Source: Dichotomicrobium thermohalophilum
GTDB taxonomy: Bacteria; Pseudomonadota; Alphaproteobacteria; Rhizobiales; Rhodomicrobiaceae
Assembly: GCF_003550175.1 (NCBI RefSeq)
Contig: NZ_QXDF01000001.1
Location: forward strand, 1,078,501-1,142,500
Length of the DNA stretch: 64,000 bases
Direction of reading: 5' to 3'
Shown: positions 46,902-56,715 of the stretch, piece after piece
Layout: each line of letters starts with the position of its first letter
Position numbering within the stretch: position 1 is the first letter of the stretch
Position numbers and translations under genes: made by a program
Notes under the pieces: generated by a model
The model's database searches: none
The model's input: the letters and a program-made list of their open reading frames with translations, nothing else
Told to the model about the DNA's origin: nothing

Positions 46902-47315
46902 GTGAGCAGATATTCGGGCTTGAAGTGGCTCCCGCTCGTGGCTTTGGCAGTTTTCGCCGCGCATTTGGCCAGCGCGCAAACTAGCACGGAAGTCGATGTC
47001 GAAGGCTACCTTTGCCAGGAACCCGTTGATGCGGAGGAGTTCCAGCATCTGGCCTCCACCAATCCGAAGATGTCACGCGCCGCCGCCCTTTCGCGGTTCA
47101 ACGCGACCACCGAGGTACCGCGCTGCGAGTGGTACGAGCGCACTCTTATGATCTACAAGGGTGCTCTCAAGGAAGACAGCGACGAGAATGCGAGGCGCGC
47201 CAAGTATCTGTTCGTTGGCGGGAAAGGCGGGGTGTTCGAGGTGCTCGTATTTGAAACGCCCGAGGGCACCGAAACCCTTTATTCCTGGCGGCGAACGGAC
47301 GATGAGACTGGCTAG
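46902..47315 (+). CDS. Hypothetical exported protein
   Basis: This 137-residue protein begins with a signal peptide (KWLPLVALAVFAAHLASA, cleavage after ASA). The mature part has two cysteines (YLCQEP and PRCEWY) that could form a disulfide and a beta-rich end (YLFVGGKGGVFEVLVFE). I recognise no family. GTG 46902 has AAGGAT upstream; longer in-frame openings to the left lack a ribosome site and overlap the cytochrome gene's opposite strand. It converges with the VOC gene, overlapping it by four bases. Confidence 0.65.
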   Translation: MSRYSGLKWLPLVALAVFAAHLASAQTSTEVDVEGYLCQEPVDAEEFQHLASTNPKMSRAAALSRFNATTEVPRCEWYERTLMIYKGALKEDSDENARRAKYLFVGGKGGVFEVLVFETPEGTETLYSWRRTDDETG

Positions 47316-47779
47316 GATGAATCCTGACCCTGCGGCGCCATGCCTTTCTCGGCCAGCGCCCTGATCGCGCTTTCGGTCTTTGAAAGGCTCTCCAGGCCCA
47401 TGCCGCGCAGGACGTGCGGCGCCTTGGTGAACTGGATGTCCTCGTAGCCGACGATCTGGATCCGGTTGCCCCAGGGATCGAGGAAATCGAGAAACCGGTC
47501 GGAGACGGTCTCCACGCCCAGCGTCTCAACCGCCCGTCGCGCCGCATCCTTGTCATCGACGACCAGCCCGAAATGCCGCTCTCGGTCGCGCGCGCTATCA
47601 GGCGCCTCTGCCAAGGCGATGAACTGGTCGCCGAGGTCGATGAAGGCCATCTTTTCGCTTTTGCTGCGCAGCGTGAAGTTCAGGAAGCTGCCGTAGAACG
47701 CCAGCGCCTCGTCGATGTCGCCGACCTCCAGCGCTACGTGGTTGATGCCCACTGCCGTCGCTTTCTTCGCCTCGGTCAT
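47312..47779 (-). CDS. VOC superfamily (glyoxalase/dioxygenase-like) protein
   Basis: This 155-residue protein has the paired beta-alpha-beta-beta-beta modules of the vicinal oxygen chelate fold: INHVALEVGDIDEALAFYGSF, then HFGLVVDDKDAARRAV and FLDPWGNRIQIVGYED. Candidate metal ligands are the His in NHVALEV, His in RHFGLV and a late acidic residue. Substrate is unknown; the family includes glyoxalases, dioxygenases and resistance proteins. AAGGAG precedes ATG 47779; longer in-frame starts lack a ribosome site. Confidence 0.85.
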   Translation of the reverse strand: MTEAKKATAVGINHVALEVGDIDEALAFYGSFLNFTLRSKSEKMAFIDLGDQFIALAEAPDSARDRERHFGLVVDDKDAARRAVETLGVETVSDRFLDFLDPWGNRIQIVGYEDIQFTKAPHVLRGMGLESLSKTESAIRALAEKGMAPQGQDSS

Positions 47780-47989
47780 CGCCTTCTCCTTGAGCGTGCT
47801 GCCATGCTCGGGGCGTGGACCTGGACGTGTCAAGCGTGTCGGGGCCGGGGTCTGCAGTATTCTGTCAGGACGAGAATTGGGGCGTACGTCGGTGCAACCT
47901 ACTGCCGCCCCTGCGCGCATTGCCGCGCTCTCGCTGCTACCCTAAGGAAGCTGCGCGGCGCTCTCGATCGGCTAAGTGCTTGATTTTAA

Positions 47990-48064
47990 TGGAGCGGGCG
48001 ATGGGATTCGAACCCACGACCCCAACCTTGGCAAGGTTGTGCTCTACCCCTGAGCTACACCCGC
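47990..48064 (-). tRNA. tRNA-Gly (anticodon GCC)
   Basis: The minus strand folds as a complete cloverleaf. The acceptor stem GCGGGTG pairs with CGCCCGC, the D arm contains AGCTCAGGGGTAGAGC, the anticodon arm CAACCTTGCCAAGGTTG carries GCC at 48030-48032, and the T arm contains GTTCGAATCC. The CCA tail is encoded (47990-47992). Confidence 0.97.
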
Positions 48065-48101
48065 ATTCTGAGAGGTGACGGCGCTATGCACCTTCACCCT
48101 T

Positions 48102-48130
48102 TTTATGGCGTAAACGATCAGCGAATGCAA
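48102..48130 (-). promoter_or_regulatory. Candidate tRNA-Gly promoter
   Basis: On the minus strand TTGCAT is followed after 17 bases by CATAAA, about 38 bases before the tRNA 5' end. Both boxes are imperfect. Confidence 0.35.
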
Positions 48131-48143
48131 GGCCCTGCGAACA

Positions 48144-49295
48144 TCATTCCGCCTGTTGCGCGGTCGCCGTGCTCGCGCTGCGCTCTTCCTGCGGCTCGAC
48201 GAAATTCATGATGTCGCGCCGGCTCAACACACCGACCACGCGCCCCGTATCCACGATCACGACATGTGTATGCCCTTCACGGACCATGCGCTTGAGCACC
48301 TCTTTGGCCGGTTCCGCCGGCTGGGCCATGGGTTGATCGGTCAGCGGCTGCATCACTTGTCGCACCGGGATGTCGCCCCACTGCATCTTGGGGACGTGGG
48401 CGTAGTCGCCCAGGGTGAGCGTCCCGACGACCCGTTCGCCGTCTTCCACAAGCAGGATGCGCGGGCGCAGCCGGTAGAAATAGTCCTGCGCGGCCGTCTC
48501 CAGCGAGGCGTCGGCGGGAACCCGAGGCTGATCGCGATCAATTATCGCTCCGATATGTGCGTGGCCCGGGCCGGGAAGATTCCCAGCCTGTTCGCGCGCC
48601 ATTCCTGCAGCGCGGTAGATGAAGAAGCCGATCAGGATCTGCCACATGCCGGCCACGACGATGCCCGTGAAGGCGTTGTAGGCGCCAAACGCCATCAGCG
48701 CGATGCCCAGGCCCCCGCCGACCGTCGCGGCCATGCGTGTGGCCCGGGACATGTTCCCGCTCCACCACCACAGGATCGCCCGCAGGATACGGCCGCCATC
48801 AAGGGGGAAGGCTGGCACCATGTTGAAGGCCGCCAGAATGAAATTGATTATCGCCAGGTAGCCGATAACGGCCAACAGCGGGTCAATCCCGCCGAAAATG
48901 CCGCTCGCGCTGACGCCAAAGAACAGCGCGGACAGCAGGATGCTCGCGATCGGCCCGGCGATGGCGACAAGAAACTCGGCTTTTGCCGTGCGCGGCTCCT
49001 CCTCAAGCTGGGCGACGCCGCCGAAAACGAACAGGGTTATGCCGGAGATGCGCAGGTCGTATTGCCGCGCGACGACCGCGTGCGCCAGTTCGTGGAAGAT
49101 CAGCGACGCAAACAGACCGAGCGCGCCAAGCACGCCCATCCAGAGATACGTGACTTGCGGCAGGCCCTCGATCACGGCTGGGAAATAGCCGGTCGAGAGC
49201 GACCAGACGATCAGGAACGCAAGAATGAACCAGGAGGCGTCCAGTCCGATGCGGAAACCCAGCAGGGAAAAAAGGTAATAACTGCGTCCGAACAT
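48144..49295 (-). CDS. Site-2-type intramembrane metalloprotease with CBS domains
   Basis: This 383-residue membrane protein is an M50 (SpoIVFB/Rip-type) zinc protease. The active-site HExxH is FHELAHA (His68, Glu69, His72) and the third ligand is Asp166 in NMVPAFPLDGGR; about six membrane segments surround them. The C-terminal 130 residues carry two CBS repeats (ILLVEDGERVVGTLTLGDY and VVIVDTGRVVGVLSRRDIMNF) that may bind adenine nucleotides and gate the protease. It likely cleaves membrane-bound regulators such as anti-sigma factors. GGAGG precedes ATG 49295; longer starts lack support. Confidence 0.93.
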   Translation of the reverse strand: MFGRSYYLFSLLGFRIGLDASWFILAFLIVWSLSTGYFPAVIEGLPQVTYLWMGVLGALGLFASLIFHELAHAVVARQYDLRISGITLFVFGGVAQLEEEPRTAKAEFLVAIAGPIASILLSALFFGVSASGIFGGIDPLLAVIGYLAIINFILAAFNMVPAFPLDGGRILRAILWWWSGNMSRATRMAATVGGGLGIALMAFGAYNAFTGIVVAGMWQILIGFFIYRAAGMAREQAGNLPGPGHAHIGAIIDRDQPRVPADASLETAAQDYFYRLRPRILLVEDGERVVGTLTLGDYAHVPKMQWGDIPVRQVMQPLTDQPMAQPAEPAKEVLKRMVREGHTHVVIVDTGRVVGVLSRRDIMNFVEPQEERSASTATAQQAE

Positions 49296-49370
49296 GATGC
49301 CTCCGTGCGCGCCGCTGGCGCCTAAGCGTCCGCAGGCCAGATGTAGCGATTCAACTGCCGAAATAAAGAT

Positions 49371-49392
49371 GCGGCCCGCAGGTGCGGGCCGC
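49371..49392 (-). terminator. Terminator after acetyl-CoA synthetase gene
   Basis: GCGGCCCGC and GCGGGCCGC form a perfect 9-bp stem with a four-base loop. On the minus strand it is followed by ATCTTTATTTC, a T-rich tail, 46 bp after the acs stop. Confidence 0.65.
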
Positions 49393-49437
49393 GCCAACGG
49401 CGGGGCGGGTCTGAAGCCGCCGCCGCCTGATCCGGTT

Positions 49438-51387
<1,950 letters not shown>

Positions 51388-51435
51388 TTGTGGGCTCCTC
51401 CCGGGAAATTCTGGCAAGGCTTGTTCGATGCGCGC

Positions 51436-51464
51436 ATTATGTCGGTGTGGCCGGTCAGGTGCAA
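51436..51464 (-). promoter_or_regulatory. Candidate acs promoter
   Basis: On the minus strand TTGCAC is followed after exactly 17 bases by CATAAT (five of six matches to the -10 consensus), 48 bp upstream of the acs start codon. Confidence 0.5.
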
Positions 51465-51561
51465 CGCCTCGTTCGTCGAAAGCGCGTTTCGGGCTTGACA
51501 GCCCGCCCGGGCGCGCTCAACAGGTGATGTGACACGCTGATCGGCGCGAACGGGCCAGATC

Positions 51562-52110
51562 ATGTATACGCCATCGCCGGAAACACTTTATGTCTGCCCC
51601 CTCGATGCGGTTGATGAGGTGGTAGCACGCGCCCGGCCCGGGCACATGATCTCGCTGGTCAACGACGAGGTGATGCGCGACCTGACGACCCCCTTGGGCG
51701 TTCCGCGTGAGCGTCACCTTCGCCTCACCATGAACGACATCACCCAACCGCGCGACGGGCATGTCGCGCCATCGCCGGAGCATGTCGCTGCGCTGGTCGA
51801 TTTCATGATGTCCTGGGACCGCGGCGCGCCGGTCCTGGTGAACTGTCTGGCGGGCGTGAGCCGGTCCACTGCGGCCGCCTTCACCATCGTATGTGCGCTC
51901 AACCCGGAAACGGATGAACGCCGGATCGCGCGGCTCCTGCGCGAGAGTTCGCCCACCGCGCAGCCGAACCCGCGGCTGGTCGGTTTCGCCGACGAAGTGC
52001 TGGGCCGTGAAGGTCGCATGATCGCGGCGGCTGAGGCCATCGCGGCGAGCGCATTGATGGAGCCGGCCCGCCCCTTCGCCTTGCCCGTGCGCGTGACGGC
52101 GAGCGGCTAG
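51562..52110 (+). CDS. Dual-specificity/tyrosine phosphatase-like protein
   Basis: This 182-residue protein contains the CX5R phosphatase loop as VNCLAGVSRSTAAAF: Cys95 is the nucleophile and Arg101 binds phosphate. The residue before the cysteine is Asn instead of the usual His, which normally lowers the cysteine pKa. A candidate general acid lies in LTMNDITQP. The size suits a compact dual-specificity-like phosphatase of alphaproteobacteria. It stands alone, divergent from acs. Substrate unknown. Confidence 0.8.
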   Translation: MYTPSPETLYVCPLDAVDEVVARARPGHMISLVNDEVMRDLTTPLGVPRERHLRLTMNDITQPRDGHVAPSPEHVAALVDFMMSWDRGAPVLVNCLAGVSRSTAAAFTIVCALNPETDERRIARLLRESSPTAQPNPRLVGFADEVLGREGRMIAAAEAIAASALMEPARPFALPVRVTASG

Positions 52111-52149
52111 GCGCGGCACCGAACCGGTTTGAGTCGTTGCGAGCGGAGC

Positions 52150-52188
52150 GACGCAATCCAGCACACGGGGTTGCTGCTGGATTGCGTC
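52150..52188. repeat. Palindromic intergenic element
   Basis: GACGCAATCCAGCA (52150-52163) pairs perfectly with TGCTGGATTGCGTC (52175-52188). It lies between convergent genes, flanked by GAGCGGAGC and GGCGCTTCGGGCTGGCAATGAC, the pattern of a dispersed REP-like element common in alphaproteobacteria. It may also stop transcription from both sides. Confidence 0.6.
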
Positions 52189-52242
52189 GGCGCTTCGGGC
52201 TGGCAATGACAACGAATTGCGCCGATGCCTTCGGCGCAAGGA

Positions 52243-53511
52243 TTAGAACTGCGCGGTCAGCCCCACGAAGCCGCCCAGTTCCTCGGCTTCTTCGAAGGCG
52301 ATGTAGGCGTCCTGCGTGCCGTCGATGATGACCTGCGGCGCTTCGGTGCGGCGGTAGCGCCCGCCGAGTTCGAGGTTAACGCCTTCCGTCACGCCGAAGG
52401 TCAGGCCGCCTTCGAGATGTAGTGTCCAGACGGTTTTCTCCTCGCTGAGTTTCGCGGTCGAGCTCTCGGAGCCTGCTTGCGACTGGTTTTTAATGTTTTT
52501 GGGGCAGTTCTCGGGAACCGGATCAAGGGAACCCTCGCAAGTGATGACCACGAAGCCGGACTCGCCGATCTGCTCATAGGACCAGTCAGCGGTCGCTGAC
52601 GCGTCATGGAACTCGGCGGTTGCTTTCGCCGTGGCGAAATAGCCGATCTTGAGGCCGCCACCATGAATCGGTCCGCGCACGCTCATGCCGAAGCCAATGC
52701 CCGTGAAGTCGGACTCGATGTCATTGTTATAGGCGAACTCGATGTTCCCCGGAACGTTAGTAAGAATGTTCGGGAGTTGGTTAGGTGGATCGTTATCCGT
52801 GAAGCCCGAGAAATGCTCGTCGACTTCGACCGTGCCGAGCGTGGCGAAAACCATCGGCTGAAGCATATGCTGCAAGCCGCCCTCGACCGGCATGGGCGCG
52901 TCTTTCAGGCTCACGTCCTTCATGCTCGGCGCAGGTTCGTTGCCGAAAAAGAACGTCGGGCGGATACCGAACGCGATCTCGCGCCGGTCATAGTCGTTGT
53001 CGTAGTCGTAGTCGTTAACGTCGAACTGGTTTGTGTCGACCCACTCAAAAGCGCGGCTCTTGTCGGCTTCCGGCGCTTCGAGGTGGAGGTAGTAGCTGTC
53101 GTCTCGGTCTTCGGCTTCGATCGAGCCGCTGTCGCTGACATCGGATGAAATCACGGAACCGCCGACGAAGAAGGCGATCGCGTAATCTCCGTAGCGCTTG
53201 CCGATAAACGCTTCGCCCTCGAAGCCCGAGAACTCTTCATCGTTGTCGAAGCTGACAAAGTTCGGGTCGACGACTTTCGCGGTTTCTCCGTCTAGCTGCA
53301 GCTCACGGAAAAAGTCGCTGCCCTCGCGCTCCATGTGCCCGTACAGCCCCCGCGCGCTCAGGCCGACGAAATACTGATGCGGCGTCTCGTAAACGCCTTT
53401 GGCGGTTTCATCCCGATCCAGCAGATCGGCCGCCATCGCCGCCGGCGCACCGACGCACAGCGCCGCAACGCTCACGGCCCCAAGCAGGGACCGCACACGC
53501 ACTTCCCCCAT
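52243..53511 (-). CDS. Outer-membrane beta-barrel protein
   Basis: This 422-residue protein has a signal peptide (VRVRSLLGAVSVAALCVGA, cleavage after AMA) and ends in GGFVGLTAQF, with the C-terminal aromatic residue needed for barrel insertion. The body alternates amphipathic strands (YFVGLSARGLYGHME, YAIAFFVGGSVIS, LHLEGGLTFGVTEGVNLELG) with acidic, aspartate-rich loops (NDYDYDNDYDRR). It is probably a surface barrel of unknown function; no porin constriction motif was recognised. Two in-frame starts exist (53511 and 53532); the first gives a canonical signal peptide. Confidence 0.75.
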   Translation of the reverse strand: MGEVRVRSLLGAVSVAALCVGAPAAMAADLLDRDETAKGVYETPHQYFVGLSARGLYGHMEREGSDFFRELQLDGETAKVVDPNFVSFDNDEEFSGFEGEAFIGKRYGDYAIAFFVGGSVISSDVSDSGSIEAEDRDDSYYLHLEAPEADKSRAFEWVDTNQFDVNDYDYDNDYDRREIAFGIRPTFFFGNEPAPSMKDVSLKDAPMPVEGGLQHMLQPMVFATLGTVEVDEHFSGFTDNDPPNQLPNILTNVPGNIEFAYNNDIESDFTGIGFGMSVRGPIHGGGLKIGYFATAKATAEFHDASATADWSYEQIGESGFVVITCEGSLDPVPENCPKNIKNQSQAGSESSTAKLSEEKTVWTLHLEGGLTFGVTEGVNLELGGRYRRTEAPQVIIDGTQDAYIAFEEAEELGGFVGLTAQF

Positions 53512-53874
53512 CAACACGTTTTTCTCCCCCATCAACAGCGCCTGCGAACCGGCAGGGCGCCACACTCTAGTGCCTTGTTCTCTCCCCATTCGGCCGGCAA
53601 ACCGCAGGCCGGAACGCCGGGCCCAAATCCGGCGTCCGCTTCACAGTGAAAGAATTTTGTGTCGCCATCGCAAGGCTCTAGAGCCCGCTACCCACCTGGA
53701 TTCAGCGCCGGCGCTCACGGTTTTCGTTGCGGTGATGCATAGAGAACACGGCAATTTTTGCCGCATTTTCGCGATCGGCAGCCAAGTGGACAGGCGCGCG
53801 CGGTTGGTGGTATCCGACAGGTGAATACACGCGCGGTGCGCGCGACGAGGGATACCGGCGAAAGGTCAACGACA
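53512..53874. other. Divergent intergenic region, outer-membrane protein / P450
   Basis: No gene was found. A hairpin CGGCAA-ttt-TTGCCG followed by CATTTT lies at 53749-53769; in a divergent promoter region this could be an attenuator or operator on the P450 side. No convincing sigma-70 pair was found. Confidence 0.4.
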
Positions 53875-55236
53875 ATGGACGCTGCGCAGACTCACGCTCA
53901 GGGGCTGGGCGAGGCGGAAACGGTCTGGTTCAAGCTCCAGATGCTTGCCAAGCAGGACGACCCCATGCCCGCGCTGGTGCGCATGGGCCAGAAATACGGC
54001 GGCTGCATCCGCATCAATCTGCGCGACGAGCGCATCTTCTTCCTGAGCGATCCGGAACTGTTCAAGCAGGTGCTGGTCAAGCGCTACGACTGCTACGGCA
54101 AGTATTTCGACGGCCTGCGCCCGATCTTCGGCAACAGCATGATCACGGTGGACGGCGCGCTCTGGCAGAAGATCCGCATGCCGCAGCAGGCCGCGTTCCA
54201 GCCGAAGATGTACACCGAATACATGCCCTACCTGCTCGCCTCGGTGAACGAGCGCAGCGACCGCTGGGCGGAACTGGCGAAGACGGGCGAGCCGGTGAAC
54301 CTGCTGGAAGAGACCTGGTCGCTGGCGGCCAACATGATCTGCAAGGCGCTGTTCGACCGGGACGTGCCGTTCAACCCGCACCTCATCTTCTCGGCGGTGA
54401 AGAGCTACACCGACGTGCTCAACCACAAGAAGGTCCGCCTGAAGAAGGTCAAGGGCGAGTGGACCGAGGTTCCCTCCGACGATGATGCGGCGACCGCCAT
54501 CGGGCACTGGCTCTCCGTCCCGCCGATGGTGCTGGGTGCCGACCCGCGGGACTATCGCGAGCGCACGCTGCTGACCATGATGCGCGAAGCCGCCGCGGAT
54601 CCGAGCGTGCCGGAGTTCGACGAGCGCCAGGTCATGGACGAGATGAAGCAGTATCTCTGGGCCGGCACGGAGACGACTGCGCTCACACTGACCTGGTGCT
54701 TCTACCTGCTCTCGCTCTACCCGGAGGTGGCCGATCGCATCCGCGCCGAGGGCGAAGCGGTCTATGGCGACCGTGTGCCGACCTTCGAGGACATGCAGGC
54801 GCTGACCTACACGCGCGCGGTTCTGCAGGAGACCATGCGGCTTTACCCACCGATCTGGAGCCTGATCCGCCAGGCGACGGGAGAAGACGAACTGGACGGC
54901 AACAAGGTCGAGCCGGGCGACAAGATCGTGCTGTGCCCGTATATCGTTCACCACGACCCGCGTATCTGGGATGAGCCGGAAAAATTCGACCCCGGCCGCT
55001 TCGAGCCGGAGAAGGCGCGGGCGCGTGACAAGTACGCCTATCTGCCGTTCGGGGCGGGCAAGCGCGCGTGCGTTGGCGGGGCGCTTTCGCTGATCGAGAA
55101 CACGCTGGCGCTGACCCAGCTCTTGCGGCGGTTCCGGCTGGAATATGTCGGGCCGGTGCCGGCGCAGATCGCCGCAACGGTGACGCTCACGCCAAAAGGC
55201 GGCAAGCTGCCATTCCGCATCCTGCCGCTCTCCTGA
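53875..55236 (+). CDS. Cytochrome P450
   Basis: This 453-residue haem monooxygenase has the I-helix oxygen-binding AGTETTALTLTW, the K-helix ExxR in LQETMRLYPPIW, the PERF-like region KFDPGRFEPEK and the haem-binding PFGAGKRACVGG with the iron ligand Cys399. The sequence suits bacterial P450s related to fatty-acid and lipid hydroxylases, but substrate cannot be told. There is no transmembrane anchor. No ferredoxin or ferredoxin reductase gene is adjacent, so its electron donor is encoded elsewhere. AAAGG precedes ATG 53875; longer starts lack domain similarity. It ends 21 bp before the convergent curli genes. Confidence 0.95.
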   Translation: MDAAQTHAQGLGEAETVWFKLQMLAKQDDPMPALVRMGQKYGGCIRINLRDERIFFLSDPELFKQVLVKRYDCYGKYFDGLRPIFGNSMITVDGALWQKIRMPQQAAFQPKMYTEYMPYLLASVNERSDRWAELAKTGEPVNLLEETWSLAANMICKALFDRDVPFNPHLIFSAVKSYTDVLNHKKVRLKKVKGEWTEVPSDDDAATAIGHWLSVPPMVLGADPRDYRERTLLTMMREAAADPSVPEFDERQVMDEMKQYLWAGTETTALTLTWCFYLLSLYPEVADRIRAEGEAVYGDRVPTFEDMQALTYTRAVLQETMRLYPPIWSLIRQATGEDELDGNKVEPGDKIVLCPYIVHHDPRIWDEPEKFDPGRFEPEKARARDKYAYLPFGAGKRACVGGALSLIENTLALTQLLRRFRLEYVGPVPAQIAATVTLTPKGGKLPFRILPLS

Positions 55237-55259
55237 CGCCGCCGGAGAAGTGGTTTTTT
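55229..55259 (+). terminator. Weak terminator at the end of the P450 gene
   Basis: TCTCC (55229-55233) and GGAGA (55244-55248) form a short stem, followed by six T residues that overlap the stop of the convergent curlin gene. Confidence 0.35.
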
Positions 55260-55659
55260 ACCAGCCGCCCTGGAACAGCACGCCAGACTGGCCGTCCCCG
55301 TACTGGTTGACGTTGGCGTTCGTGTCCTTGCCGAACTGGAACACGCCGAGCGTGTTGTCGTTGCCGTACTGGCCAACGCTGGCGTCATGGCCATCGCCGC
55401 GCTGGTAGACGCCGACGTGGTTGCCGCTGCCATGCTGGCTTACCCGGGCGGAGTTGTCGTTGCCGCCGAACAGGCCAAAGCGGCGCTGGACGTGGGAGAA
55501 GGTCCGCAGCCCGCGGGACAGCTTCTTCTGGCCCTTCTCGCTCTTCGGCGAAACGTAAATGCTGAAGCTGCCGCCCGCCTCGGCCGGTTGCGGTGCAGCC
55601 AGACCACCCAGTCCGATGGTTGCGGCCATCACGGCGGCGCAAAGTGTGGTACGTTTCAT
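55258..55659 (-). CDS. Curlin repeat protein, CsgB-like
   Basis: This 133-residue exported protein (signal peptide ending in AEA) has an unusual basic region (SPKSEKGQKKLSRGLRTF) before a curlin repeat region. Glutamines at 75, 86, 97, 108, 119 and 130 recur every 11 residues, each followed by x-Gly, the cross-beta rung of curli fibres. The basic linker and fewer, less regular repeats suggest a nucleator or minor subunit. Third gene of the curli unit; GGGGAG precedes ATG 55659. Confidence 0.85.
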   Translation of the reverse strand: MKRTTLCAAVMAATIGLGGLAAPQPAEAGGSFSIYVSPKSEKGQKKLSRGLRTFSHVQRRFGLFGGNDNSARVSQHGSGNHVGVYQRGDGHDASVGQYGNDNTLGVFQFGKDTNANVNQYGDGQSGVLFQGGW

Positions 55660-55682
55660 GTCTCGTCTCCCCTGGTTCGCGT

Positions 55683-56099
55683 TCAGATATGGCCGCCGAT
55701 GCGCTTGGCGCAGACGAAGGTCTCGCCGCCGGCATGGACCTTGAGCTTGGCGGTATAGGCCGTGCCCGTGCCGCCGAGCGACACCATGCCGAGCTGGGCG
55801 GGGCTGCCGGGATAGGCCGCGAACCCCCCGGCCTGGTTGATATGCGACTGGCCGCTCATGCCCTCTTGCTCGATCGTCAGCTCGTAGCGGCCGGACACCT
55901 TCTCCTCGCTGAACACCACGCCGCGCAGCTCGACGCCGTAAGACCGCGGCGTCACCTCGATCTCGCAGCGCACGCGATCGCTGGTGAACCAGCCCGCGCT
56001 GGCGTCGTCGCCGGAGAAGCCCGCGCCCATTGCTGCCATGCTTGCGGTCAGCGCGGCGCCGGCCAGCGCGCGCCGGATGTTTCTGTTGCGTTTGGTCAT
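55683..56099 (-). CDS. csgH: Curli fibre chaperone CsgH
   Basis: This 138-residue exported protein matches the alphaproteobacterial CsgH family, a periplasmic immunoglobulin-like chaperone that keeps curlin subunits from aggregating, functionally parallel to CsgC. The mature part shows RCEIEVTPRSYGVELRG, VSGRYELTIEQEGMSGQSHI and TAYTAKLKVHAGGETFVCAK, with two cysteines (45 and 130) that could pair. It lies between two curlin genes in the same direction; start ATG 56099. Confidence 0.88.
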   Translation of the reverse strand: MTKRNRNIRRALAGAALTASMAAMGAGFSGDDASAGWFTSDRVRCEIEVTPRSYGVELRGVVFSEEKVSGRYELTIEQEGMSGQSHINQAGGFAAYPGSPAQLGMVSLGGTGTAYTAKLKVHAGGETFVCAKRIGGHI

Positions 56100-56164
56100 A
56101 TCGTGCCTCCATGGGGCCAGGTGCGAGGGGCGCGCACGCCCCCCGACTTGATGAGAGAAAGGGC

Positions 56165-56614
56165 TTAGTCCTGAACGATCACGGCCACGTTGCCCTTGCC
56201 ATGCTGGCTGGTGTTGGCGTGGTTGCCGTGTCCGCCCTGGATAACGCCCACGGCGTTGCCGCGGCCGGTCTGGGTCGTGGTGGCGCTGTGGCCGGAGCCG
56301 AACTGGGCGACGCCGGTCACGTTGCGGCTGCCGCGCTGATAAGTGTCGGCGTAGTTGCCACTGCCGCTCTGACCGACGAAGGTGCGGTTGCCATAGCCGT
56401 CCTGAGTGCTGATGGTCGTGTTGCCATAGCCCCACTGTTTGATCTTCATGCGGTTGCCATAGCCGCTCTGACCGCCACCGGCCTGGTTGAACTTGCCGAA
56501 CTGCTCGATCGAGGCGCTATTGCCGCCGGCAATCGCGGCCGAACCGCCCGCGGCCAGTCCGAGACCGAGAACGAGAGCCATGGCGCTGGACGTCAGAACT
56601 TTGCGGATCGTCAT
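56165..56614 (-). CDS. Major curlin subunit, CsgA-like
   Basis: This 149-residue protein is secreted (signal peptide to about residue 29) and then consists almost entirely of curlin half-repeats. Glutamines at 38, 49, 60, 71, 82, 93, 104, 115, 126 and 137 are spaced exactly 11 residues apart in a Q-x-G-x-G-N pattern (QSGYGN, QWGYGN, QDGYGN, QSGSGN). This gives ten rungs of a beta-solenoid amyloid, fitting the major curli fibre subunit. It is the first gene of the unit; GGGAG precedes ATG 56614. The outer-membrane secretion genes csgEFG are not in the window. Confidence 0.9.
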   Translation of the reverse strand: MTIRKVLTSSAMALVLGLGLAAGGSAAIAGGNSASIEQFGKFNQAGGGQSGYGNRMKIKQWGYGNTTISTQDGYGNRTFVGQSGSGNYADTYQRGSRNVTGVAQFGSGHSATTTQTGRGNAVGVIQGGHGNHANTSQHGKGNVAVIVQD

Positions 56615-56672
56615 TGTGAAAATCTCCCTTGGTTTTCGTGTCGTCTCATCCGAGATGACGAAATCTTTGTAA

Positions 56673-56700
56673 CGAACCCGCTCTGAACCTGTTTTGAACC
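56673..56700 (-). promoter_or_regulatory. Three direct repeats upstream of the csgA-like gene
   Basis: CGAACC (56673), TGAACC (56684) and TGAACC (56695) recur at exactly 11 bp; on the curli strand each reads GGTTCR. They lie about 60-86 bp before the csgA-like start codon and just upstream of a TACAAA that could be the -10. This spacing suits tandem binding of an OmpR/PhoB-type activator replacing a -35 box. Confidence 0.5.
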
Positions 56701-56715
56701 GCGTTGTTGGGTTGT

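Noticed and set aside
51495-51523. Perfect TTGACA upstream of the phosphatase gene as a promoter
   Set aside because: With 17-base spacing the -10 would be CAACAG, a poor match; neighbouring spacings are no better.
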